Shown: piece by piece, positions 1 through 8,410 of the stretch | How the letters are laid out: each line of letters opens with the position of its first letter | Numbering within the stretch: the stretch's first letter is position 1 | NCBI GenBank assembly: GCA_027600665.1 | Contig: JADGJL010000805.1 | Coordinates: 1-13,578, forward strand | Length of the DNA stretch: 13,578 bases | Direction of reading: 5' to 3' | DNA from: Irineochytrium annulatum | Taxonomy: Eukaryota > Chytridiomycota > Chytridiomycetes > Chytridiales > Chytridiaceae | Notes under the pieces: generated by a model | What the model saw: only the letters and a program-made list of their open reading frames with translations | What the model was told of the DNA's origin: nothing | Databases searched by the model: none | Position numbers and translations under genes: made by a program

Positions 1-1580
1 TCATCCCATCCGTCCCCTCCGTTATCATACCCCTCCCCAGCTAGCGCAGCCCCATCGACGCTAAAAGAGTCCTCCGGTTCCGGTGGTTCGCCTGCAGGCG
101 GCACGTGCGTCTCCACTCCCTTCCGCTTCTTCGACCCGCTTGCACTCTTCCGCGACGAGCCCGCCCCGGCCGCAGACTTCCGCTTGCCACGCGCGGGCTT
201 CCCCGCCGTCGCTAGCTCCACGTCTTCGGGGCTCACGGAGCGGGCCGAGGATGCGGACGAGATGGGCTTGACGTTCTTCATGGAGAGGATGATCTTCTTC
301 GGTTGCGGTGGCGGCAAAGGTTGCGCGATGACGTGTTCGCCGGGCGCTGTAGGGTCGTCCGCCTTTGCCTTTGACTTGCTCGACGCCTGCCGCTTCCGTG
401 AGGACGAACCACCCGACGGTCTTAACCGCTTCGTCCCCGCCGCGACCGGCGCCGCCGTCGTAGTAGCATTAGGGTCAGACGCGCCGTCAGACGACGAAGT
501 GGGCTTCTTACTCCGTGATCTCGCTTTCGAACCGCCTGCAGGCTTCCTCTTCCCTTGCGATTCAACGACGGGCGCCTGCCCAGGCTCCGCACGCATCTCC
601 CCGATCGCCCCGTTCATGTTAAACCCCTCCACGCTACTGTTGCCCTCCAACCCGTCATCATACTCCTCCAGCCCTTCCGGGAGCCCGTCATGTCCCATCT
701 TGCCCGCAGCGGCCCCGTATCCATTGAAGCCCTCCGCCGCAATGGTTCCCATATGCATGGCGTACTCAGCGCCGCCGTAATCCGCGTACGGGATCTCGAA
801 GTTGCCGGCGGCGCCATAGAATCCATTCAAGCTGCCGTCGTCGCCCGCCATACCCGCCATCGCACTCGCGTCAACAACACCAAGCCCCAACGGGTCCCCG
901 ACAACGCCGACGCCTACCACACCCGCCAGCGGATCCTCGGGATCTACCGCGCTCGGATCGCCTCCCACTCCCATATTCCCGTCCCCGTCACCATCCTCGT
1001 ACTCCTCCACCTCCACGCTGCCCGCGCCGCCGTCCGTCCCCGTCCCAGATTGCTGTTGCATTATTTGCTGCATCATGAACTGTTGCTGCATCAGGTTCAT
1101 ATACTGCGCCTGCTGCTGCATCAATGGGTTCTGATAAAACTGCGCCAGCGCCGCCGGGTCTCCGGCACCGACACCCGCCCCTCCCACACCAACGGCCGCC
1201 GCCGCCGCAAGCGCCGACGCCTGCGCTGCCGCTTCCCCGGAGCTGTCGTAAGGGTTTGTGTTCGCGATCGCCAGCGCGTTCGGCACGACGTAGTGATGAT
1301 GCATCGGCATCGCGTGTTGATGCGACGTGACGCCGCCGATAGCGGCCTGCTGCTGCTGTTGAGCCAATGTTGCCGCTGCGGCTCCCGCAGCCGCGCTGGA
1401 GCCTCCGGCGGTGGATTGCAGTTGCAATTGCTGCTGGTAGAGCTGGTATTGGACCTGTCGGGCCTGATAGGTAGGGTCCTGGTCGGGCGGTGGAGGTGGG
1501 GCCGTGCATACGTGGCCCTTCTTGGGCTGGCCGCAGAACCGACAGCGGTACATGCGCTTGGACTTCTTGTCATCGTCCAT
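1..1580 (-). CDS. N-terminal part of a large low-complexity, probably nuclear protein with a CxxCGxPKKGHxC finger (3' end outside window)
   Basis: This minus-strand frame is open from an ATG at 1580 to the left edge (526 codons, no stop), so the C-terminus is missing. An in-frame TGA lies upstream with no earlier ATG, which supports the start. Residues 10-25 read MYRCRFCGQPKKGHVC, placing Cys13, Cys16, His23 and Cys25 as a likely zinc-binding CCHC-type knuckle. Next come Gln-rich stretches (about residues 40-55, 78-84 and 150-180, the last Met/Gln-rich), Ala- and Gly-rich linkers, and an acidic patch near 190. From about residue 340 there are several basic clusters (GKRKPAGGSKARSRSKK, SSRKRQ, GSKKRKG) that look like nuclear localisation signals, and PKKIILSMK near 430. 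No introns are evident. A chromatin- or transcription-related nuclear role is inferred from composition only; I do not recognise a named family. The diagnostic domain may lie outside the window. Confidence 0.8.
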   Translation of the reverse strand, partial: MDDDKKSKRMYRCRFCGQPKKGHVCTAPPPPPDQDPTYQARQVQYQLYQQQLQLQSTAGGSSAAAGAAAATLAQQQQQAAIGGVTSHQHAMPMHHHYVVPNALAIANTNPYDSSGEAAAQASALAAAAAVGVGGAGVGAGDPAALAQFYQNPLMQQQAQYMNLMQQQFMMQQIMQQQSGTGTDGGAGSVEVEEYEDGDGDGNMGVGGDPSAVDPEDPLAGVVGVGVVGDPLGLGVVDASAMAGMAGDDGSLNGFYGAAGNFEIPYADYGGAEYAMHMGTIAAEGFNGYGAAAGKMGHDGLPEGLEEYDDGLEGNSSVEGFNMNGAIGEMRAEPGQAPVVESQGKRKPAGGSKARSRSKKPTSSSDGASDPNATTTAAPVAAGTKRLRPSGGSSSRKRQASSKSKAKADDPTAPGEHVIAQPLPPPQPKKIILSMKNVKPISSASSARSVSPEDVELATAGKPARGKRKSAAGAGSSRKSASGSKKRKGVETHVPPAGEPPEPEDSFSVDGAALAGEGYDNGGDGWD

Positions 1581-2165
1581 GGCAGCGCGGAGGATGTCGA
1601 CGGCGGTGGAAGGATGAAAAGGTTGGATGCAGTTGATGGCGTGTCGGGGCGAAGCGTTGGAAAACGCGGTTCAGGCGGCGCTTGCTGGTCCGCTGAATCG
1701 GCACCTCCAGTCGGCAGGACGACTGGCGCTCAAGCTTCCGCAACCTGCCAGCGAGGAGGAAGCTGTGTAGACAGAGGGTTTGGCTCCGAAGGGCTTGGAG
1801 AGCCGCTGGCCAAATCACTGAACGGAGCGATAGGGAAGTCCGGTATTGTGTTCTAATCGACCTCCTGACCGCCGCTGCGGCTCCTGGTGGTTGGGGATGG
1901 CGTCGTTCGTTGACGGGGGTGCTGGAGGAAAAGTGCGCCGTCTTTCGCGCAGTTTCGCGAAAATGGGGGACGGGCGAGGGTATCTCGGGGCGCTGCTTCA
2001 CGGCGGCACTCCCGCCGGTTGCGGCCGACTCCGGCGACGCGCAGGAGGTCACCACGGCCGTCCCTCGCTGCAGTTCCGATCAAGATATTTTTACTCGCAG
2101 ATTCCTTTCTAACACAAATTTTTGGGACACCCAAATGGAAGGCTGATATGATGCCCCCTGTTCGA
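1581..2165. other. Upstream flank of the finger-protein gene; no supported gene
   Basis: This 585-nt stretch contains only short open frames on both strands with no start context, splice signals or recognisable protein. It is probably the 5' UTR and promoter of the minus-strand gene that starts at 1580. I see no clear TATA box. Confidence 0.5.
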
Positions 2166-2452
2166 CTATGTTCTTGGCGTGAGCCGAGTGGCTGCGGTGG
2201 CGATCGGTGGCGCTGGCCCGCTGAGCAGTGAGCATTGCGCTTTTGTCAACCTGACCGCCGTGATGATATCTTCATCGGTGAGCGACTCAATGGTGATGAG
2301 AACTCGGAGCGGATCCTTGGTGGTAGGTGAGAGACCGCAATTAGTCCTTCTTTTTATTTTGTTTTTTTCGCGGGGAGGGGTGTTGGGACGCGAATTAATT
2401 CTGTGGGACTGGTCGAACACGGCGAAGGGTGCCAACTCACCTCTGTCATCAT
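2166..2452 (-). CDS. Candidate two-exon small protein (about 53 aa), weakly supported
   Basis: A possible mini-gene. Exon 1 (2441-2452) encodes MMTE and runs into an excellent donor, GAG|GTGAGTTGGC; the same ten-base donor begins intron 2 of the kinase gene. A 125-nt intron would end at CCAAG|GATCC, and exon 2 (2166-2315) continues in phase for 49 codons to TAG. Exon 2 begins DPLRVLITIESLTDEDII, which reads like protein and has moderate third-position GC. The tail (PAPPIATAATRLTPRT) is less convincing. The first exon is tiny, the product has no recognised domain, and the acceptor lacks a strong pyrimidine tract. It could equally be a gene remnant, a non-coding transcript or chance. Confidence 0.25.
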
Positions 2453-3519
2453 TCTAACTTGTTGCACCGGTGAGTGACGGATGAAACTGCCTGCGTGAAT
2501 TGGCTACTGGATGCGCGCTGGAACTTCATTGTATATAGTGATGATGTATGCCACGTCACCAACAAGAAATCCAGAGCAGGGAATGGTTGCAAATCTGGTC
2601 GTTCGACCTTTCGGTTGTCGTTTTCGTTCATGCCGTAGGCGATGGCACGAGGGCGCAGAGGAATGCCGTTGCGAGGAATTTGCGGGCTCTTTGCGTACAG
2701 TGATTTCGTGCCCTACCGCCTAATTATCGGAAGCTGCGTGCACGAAATGGCGCTTTTCACTCTTCCGTTGAAGTCAATGGCGACACCTGACATCGTTTCA
2801 AGTTTGCTGATGATTCTGGGTCAAAATGACGTGAGGGGTGTTAGGAACAGCAATCATGGAGCTTTCATCCGCTTCTCTATATTGCACCTTGATGCACTGC
2901 ATTCCCAATGACCACCTTTCATCCTTATCTAGAAGTCTTTGGGTTTGATTCTTGGCGTTCTCAAATTCTTGCTGTCCTCATATTTCCCTCGTGTCACTGC
3001 AGATGAATAATGAAGTTAAAACCTTAAGGCTAGAATGTGCAACCGGTTAGATACAAAAACAATTTCTGAAGTTTCTCTCAATGAATGGAGAGTGAACATT
3101 CATGTTTTCAGCATAAATATCAGCGCTATATTTTCCGCTACTTGAGCACTAGGCTCTTATTCTAAAAGCCACCCAACCACCATACCTACACCTCACAAGT
3201 TGATAAAAGAGTATTGACGAGCCAAAGATTATACAAAGGAATGAAAGAGCAGGATGTAAACTTAAACCGCTCACGGCTACCTCCCTCATCCCATTATGCG
3301 CTATGAGCATTGTGCAGCAACAAGAAGTAAAAGAAGGAGATAGACAGAAGTGCAGCATCCATAAAAAGAGATCGACGAACAATAGGGTTTAAAAATAGAA
3401 AAGAGTTCAGGGGCAATCCAAATGCAGAAGTCATCACTCAATCCCACCCGACACCACATCTCCGCCCTCACCAAGTGGTATCCAACCCGCACTCGCCCAT
3501 ATTACACATACTCTTTTTT
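2453..3519. other. Intergenic region downstream of the histidine kinase gene; nothing recognised
   Basis: This 1067-nt stretch becomes clearly AT-richer from about 2900. Only short frames occur (at most about 90 codons), without coherent codon use. It must hold the 3' UTR and polyadenylation signals of the minus-strand kinase, whose stop is at 3520-3522. No RNA gene, repeat array or mobile-element hallmark was seen. Confidence 0.5.
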
Positions 3520-6500
3520 TCAATTATCAACCCGCTTCAGCACGTACTCCTTGAAGATCATTTCGGCATCCTTCCTCAAGAACGGCTTCGGCGCCAGCGC
3601 CGTGAACCCCCACTCGGCCACAAAGCCCTCGCTCGTGATCGAATTGGCTGTGACGGCGATGATCGGGCTGGTACAGCCCAGGCCCCGGAGGAGCCGCGTT
3701 GCCTCGGTGCCGAGGAGGACGGGCATCTATGCATGACCGTTAGAACCAGGTCGTAATTCGCTACTGCAAAATAGAAAAGAGGCAACCAACCTGGATGTCC
3801 ATGAAGATGACGTCGTAGGCACTCGGGTCGTCGAGACTCGAGACGAGGTCGACGGCCTGCTGTCCATCGCAGCACTCGTCCACCCGCTCGACCTGGAGCG
3901 TCTCCATCAACTTCCGAAGAATGCGGCGGTTGATAAGACTGTCGTCCACAATCAAGACGTGCCATTCGCGCTTGGCCGGAGCTTCCGAGGTCTCCGCATG
4001 GTCGGGTGCAGCAGGCCCAGTTTCCAACATGGCCTGCTTGGTTGGTGGCGAACAGTGAGATAACCCCGGCGCCGTCGGCATCAACGATTCCTCATCTGTC
4101 CGCGTCGGCATTGACTCCCTAGGTAGTTCATCCGCCGGGTTCTGCGGCGGCGTCGGCTCTACCACCGATGGCACGGGTTTACGAAGCTTCCAAAGCGGCG
4201 ATGGCGGCAGTTGCGGGGACGACTGCGTCCCAGAGCTAGTTGCCACCAAGTACGGAGCAAGCGGCTCCATCGTCACTCCTGTCGCCGCACGGACTTCCCC
4301 TCTACCCGCGTTGTCCACCCCGCCCGACCTTTGGTTCCTGCGCCCAGGTGCGACTCCGTCTTCCACGCTCACGACCAGATCCACCACAACTGCATCGACC
4401 CCACCGGCCGCGGCCCCGCCTGCTGCGCTGCCCTCGCTACTCAGCGTGACATCGCTGCCTCGCCTTGGCGTCCGTGAACTCACCCCACGACCGACCGCAA
4501 GTACATCCATCTCGTATCCAATCCTGGCGCTCGCGGATCGAACCATACCGCCACCCTTTCTTGTGATGCTACCGCCCCTTCCGGGCGAATACTCCTCGGC
4601 CACGTCCTCATCCACGGCGCCGCCAAGAGTTGGGACGCCGGACCGCGTTGGGATCCGTACTGTGAAGGTGGTCCCAATGCCCTCCTCCGTTTCGACCGTT
4701 ATGTCACCCCGCATAAGGTCGACGAGCTGCTTGCAGATGGACAGGCCGAGCCCCGTACCACCATATTCCCGGTTCGCGGACGAGCGCTGTTCGTAGGGGC
4801 GAAAAAGCTTCTCGAGAGTATCGGGCTTAATGCCGACGCCCGAGTCGGAAATCTCGATGACAAGGGCGGGGTGAAGAGCGTTAAGGACATCCGGATTTGT
4901 CGACGGTAAAGTGGAGGGAGAGGATCTCAATGCCAATGCGGGAGTGCTGGAAGGGACGGGGAAGTCGGCTTCGTCGATGGCGACAGTGGTGGTGTCGGGT
5001 AAGGAGGTGGCTGTCACTGTGGAGGGATTTACCAAGTCGACCTCAAGCGTCGCCTTAAATGCGATTTCACCGTTTTGAGGAGTAAACTTGATCGCGTTGG
5101 ATAACAGATTATTAATCACTTGCTGGGAAGGGAACGCATCAGTAACGGCAAAACGCCAAAAGCCGAGAAGAACTATACCTTAACTCTCATCGTATCGAGC
5201 TCTAATATAAAATTCAACTCGTTCACTTCCGTCCAAAAAGTCAAACTCCTATTCTTCACGTCCTCCCTAAACGGATTGATGACCGACAATAAAACCTCCT
5301 CCGCGTTCACAAACGCCGGCTTTAGCTCAAGCTTCCCAGCCTCCAGCTTCGCGGAATCGAGAACGTCGTTAAGAAGCTCAGACATGTAAGAGCTCGAGAC
5401 CTGGATCGCCTCACAGAGCTGTGACTGCTCCGCGTCGAGCTCCGACTCTGCAAGAAAGGAGCTGATGTTCAAAATCGCGTGGAGGGGCTAGATGTGAAAC
5501 ATTTCGTTAAAAGAAAATAAAAGAAGTAAAAGCAACACACTCACATTTCTCAACTCGTGGCAAAGGAACGCCATAAAAGCGGTCTTATGCTTCCCGGCCG
5601 AGTTCGAGTCCTCCAGCGCCATATCGCGTTGGGCCTGGATAACCATAAACGTTAAGCTCGCAAGCTCAACGACAATCATGATAATCTGCAGCCTTAGAAG
5701 GTCCGACAACAGCTCCGGAGCAGACTTATCGAGTCTCCCGTGCTCGTCGAAGAACAGCACGCTCGAGATCGCCGTGACACCCATGGCAAGCGATGAAATC
5801 GTGAAGCCTAGGCTGCCGACGAGGAATCCGGCGAAAAGAACGATTGGAAGGGATAGGCTGTGGGCGAGAAACCGGAGTTGTTCCTGGTTGAAGAGCGATT
5901 GGGTGGCGTACGCGAAAGGTACAACCAATTCAATCGCGATGATGAGGAGGATGCAGAGGAGGACGAGGATGCAGGGTCCAGGGCCACGCCGGACGAAGCG
6001 TAAAAGAATCTTGGGCTCAAGTGAGATAACGAACGGGACGAACATGATCATAGCCAAGCTGTCGGAGCAGAACTTTTTAAAACAATAACTGTTAGTATTC
6101 TACGCTTAAAAAAAATAATAATAAAAGGAATGCGTCAGGGCATAGCCAACTCACGATGCGGATGAAGGTGCGAGAGTAGAAACTCGGGTCCATGTGGTAC
6201 TCCCTCTGAATCAAAAGCGTGCCAAAGCTCGCAAACAGGACGGGCCCAACAAACGATCCAGCGACGATGCAAAAGGCCGCTCGCGTGGTCGCGAGGGCCC
6301 TATATTGCGGGGCGCCCCAAGCGATAATAAAATAGGTGGCGGCCACGTCCAGGACTTGGACCCAAATGAAAGCGAAGTCGACCTTGGCCAAAAAACTGTC
6401 CGCAATGTTTCTCGTACCGGCGTTCGAAAAAAACGTCCCGATCAGAAGGAAAGGGATTAAAAACCACATCTCCCGCCGATCGGAGGTCAAAAGTACGGCG

Positions 6501-7278
6501 ACAGCAATGGCATTTACGCCCCATAGGCCCCCAAGGGAGAACAGATTGTTGGCGCTTCACCGAATCAGATTTAGTACACAACACGATCATCATATCGAAG
6601 CTATAACATTAGCAAACCAACTAACCTATAGCGGCAAATAACAGTCACTATGAGCGCCTTCAAAAAGGCGGAAACAGCAGCGCCAAGATGGTGATGACAC
6701 CGGTTCCGATCCCACTCGTCCAGCTTCCTGGCCACGCCATCGACGTGGACCCAAAAGCGCAAACTCCCCCTTCGACACGTTATCGAGCGATCCGACATCG
6801 GCCGAGTTGTCGAGGCCCCGGACTGCCCAAAGCCAAACGGATGCTCCTCTTCGGCCATAAGCCTCCTGTCGGCACGATCGGGCGTCGGCGGCCGCGGCCG
6901 CGTCACATGCTGCCCCAGGAGTGATGCCGAGCTGGTGCCGGCCAAAGTCGCGATCGATACGCCGGATCCGGAGCGGTCGACGGGGGTACATCGCGGCTGC
7001 TGCTCCTGTAGCTCCAGCTGCTCGAGCTGGTGCATGCGCACCTGCGGGCGCCGGCGCGGCGCCCACGCCGATGGTACCGAATGGGAGGTTGCGACGCCGA
7101 AATCGCTTGCGCGGGGAGCAGGGTGCAACGCACGGATGCGCCGGTTTGCCGGGGACTCTCTCCGGTGGCGTGGAACCTCCAGGGGTGACGACGGAGGGGC
7201 GTCACCGGCAGGAATGAGCGGTGTGGATGTTGGCCGAGCCGGTGCGGATGCGATGCCGACAGGGCGGGAGGCCTGCAT
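3520..7278 (-). CDS. Hybrid histidine kinase: MASE1-like membrane sensor, HisKA, HATPase_c, C-terminal receiver
   Basis: Six exons: 6626-7278, 6155-6554, 5545-6072, 5179-5487, 3791-5122, 3520-3726. All phases agree and give 1142 aa; introns are 56-82 nt. Residues 1-195 are a Pro/Arg/Ser-rich cytoplasmic leader. Residues about 198-505 carry roughly eight hydrophobic segments resembling the MASE1 sensor (GLWGVNAIAVAVLL, then SFVGPVLFASFGTLLI, then FCSDSLAMIMFVPF). The H-box is CHELRNPLHAILN with phospho-acceptor His523. The catalytic domain has the N-box NNLLSNAIKFTP (635-646), DSGVGI (723), the F-box LFRPYEQ and the G2 box GGTGLGLS (751). A Ser/Pro-rich linker (about 790-1014) leads to a complete receiver: Asp1023/Asp1024, phospho-acceptor Asp1072 in FMDIQMPV, Thr1100 and Lys1121. 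All key catalytic residues are present. By family knowledge it would autophosphorylate and relay phosphate to an HPt protein. The signal sensed is unknown. The start (first ATG after an in-frame TAG) is less certain than the rest. Confidence 0.93.
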
Positions 7279-7883
7279 CAAGAGGCGAAGACTACGGATG
7301 AGGCCCAGCCAGGACTCGGGGCGAGGGCGGCCGACGTCAGGGTGCTAGGGGAGGACGAAGGGTTGATGGTCTCGTTCCTGCGATCCGATGGAGAATCCGC
7401 AGAAATTCGCTTATGGTTCGTGTTCCGATCACTTCTGCGGTCCAGACCACTTTTCCAAAAGATCTTAGCGGAGGGCGGAACTGACCCAATTAACCGAACC
7501 ACCCCAGTGTGCAACGGAGCTCGAGCCTAACTTTAAAAACGCGCGAACTTCAACCAGTTGTTGATCAAGCCACCGCAACCAAGGTTTTGCAAAGGAGTTT
7601 TTGTTAAGTCGTAAATGCTCCTGATGTCAGCCCTTGCATGTATTTGATATCATCCTTATCAAGTATACCTTAAAATAGCCAATACTCTAAGTTTGACCGC
7701 ACAATCAAATTCAAACTCCCCCGCCGAGTTGAGTCTTTCCCAGCAAACATGTTACAGAAATGAAAGGCGACGACAACAGTAACGTAGCGTTCAGTTGCAT
7801 CAAAAAAGGAAACGACTAATCCAGTGGCGACGCGCAAAATGAGACAAGCCGATCAGTCGCCGGAAGAGCAATAAGTCATGACA
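7279..7883. other. Intergenic: kinase 5' flank and 3' flank of the 111-aa gene
   Basis: This 605-nt stretch lies between two tandem minus-strand genes. The kinase-proximal part is GC-rich with short frames I regard as chance; the part near 7600-7880 is AT-richer and should contain the 3' UTR of the small gene. A TATA-like TTTTTAAAG (minus strand, around 7531-7540) lies about 250 nt upstream of the kinase ATG, but I cannot confirm it as a promoter. Confidence 0.4.
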
Positions 7884-8329
7884 TTAATACTTGGTAAGGA
7901 TGGCCAGTTCGGGGTTCTAAAATTAAATGAGATTTGCATGTTCGGGAAGGTCACTAACCTTTGGAGCCATGCGCGATCCGTAAGATCGACCCTCCTTGAC
8001 TGCGCAGATAGTTCCTAAAAAAGATGAATGCGACATCGTCAGGACACGATTACTTCTATTTTTTTAAACCGAATGGTCTTACCTTTCTTTCCAATTCTAA
8101 GGTGTCCTCTCGGCTTCTCGGCGGTAGCGATCTCCTCCCCGTAGTGAATCCTGCTCCTGCCGAAGGACGCGACAATATCCTCAAGATCGGCATCGCAAAT
8201 GTCGTCCTCGATCTCATTCTCGCGGAGCTCCGCGATTAGGTCCGATGCGTCGACGGCGAAGCGGAACGGGTGCTGGAGCGCGCGGATGGCGCGACGGTAG
8301 CCCGCAGTATCTTCCTTGACCGTAGTCAT
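7884..8329 (-). CDS. Conserved-looking small protein of unknown function (111 aa, three exons)
   Basis: Exons 8083-8329, 7959-8014 and 7884-7916 join with phases 1 and 0 and end in TAA. Intron 1 is 68 nt (G|GTAAGA..TTTTTTAG) and intron 2 is only 42 nt (AAG|GTTAGT..AATTTTAG). The ATG at 8329 is preferred to the longer frame that would read through the A20 tract as poly-lysine. The protein starts MTTVKEDTAGYRRAIRALQH, has an acidic stretch (ENEIEDDICDADLEDI, residues 37-52), then a basic Gly/Lys/Arg-rich half (KPRGHLRIGKKG, residues 72-83; EGRSYGSRM, 90-98), and ends PELAILTKY. No signal peptide or membrane segment is visible. I do not recognise the family. The acidic-then-basic layout suggests a soluble structural or nucleic-acid-associated protein, but that is a guess. 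It lies just downstream of the large membrane-protein gene in the same orientation. Confidence 0.72.
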
Positions 8330-8336
8330 CGACCAC

Positions 8337-8356
8337 TTTTTTTTTTTTTTTTTTTT
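8337..8356. repeat. A20 homopolymer tract in the 5' leader of the 111-aa gene
   Basis: Twenty consecutive T on the plus strand (A on the coding strand) lie seven bases upstream of the ATG at 8329. Read on the coding strand, the order is TATA box, about 29 nt, A20, seven bases, ATG. It may be a nucleosome-excluding poly(dA:dT) element or an A-rich leader. Its exact length is vulnerable to sequencing error. Confidence 0.9.
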
Positions 8357-8385
8357 GGGCAACACACAAAATGAGCAAAAGCCCC

Positions 8386-8392
8386 TTTATAA
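8386..8392 (-). promoter_or_regulatory. Likely TATA box for the 111-aa gene
   Basis: The coding strand reads TTATAAAGG here, about 57 nt upstream of the ATG at 8329 and about 20 nt past the stop codon of the preceding gene. Position and sequence fit a core promoter TATA element; transcription from it is inferred. Confidence 0.55.
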
Positions 8393-8410
8393 CGGCCGAA
8401 CGCATTTCGC

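Noticed and set aside
184..780. Plus-strand open frame of 198 codons
   Set aside because: Antisense to the same gene. The minus-strand frame continues unbroken through the region and shows coherent basic and low-complexity protein.
555..1856. Plus-strand open frame of 433 codons
   Set aside because: It lies mostly antisense to the minus-strand finger-protein gene. Its translation is Arg/His/Leu-rich noise, as expected opposite GC-rich Gln/Ala/Gly codons, and no domain is visible.
3149..3492. Overlapping minus-strand frames of 63-77 codons with hydrophobic stretches
   Set aside because: They lie in AT-rich DNA just downstream of the kinase stop, where translated low-GC DNA often looks hydrophobic. 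There are no splice signals or codon bias.
6626..7066. Alternative minus-strand frame of 146 codons inside exon 1 of the kinase
   Set aside because: Only the other frame reaches the donor at 6625 and joins in phase to the clear membrane-domain exon, so this is a shadow frame.
7278..7514. Minus-strand frame of 78 codons upstream of the kinase start, considered as an extra 5' exon
   Set aside because: It begins at a TTG, lacks a convincing donor, and is Ser/Pro noise. The kinase frame has its own ATG after an in-frame stop.
8039..8365. Extended start of the 111-aa gene giving an N-terminal poly-lysine run
   Set aside because: The lysines come from the A20 tract, and the upstream start is not an ATG. 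The ATG at 8329, with a TATA box about 57 nt upstream, is the simpler start.
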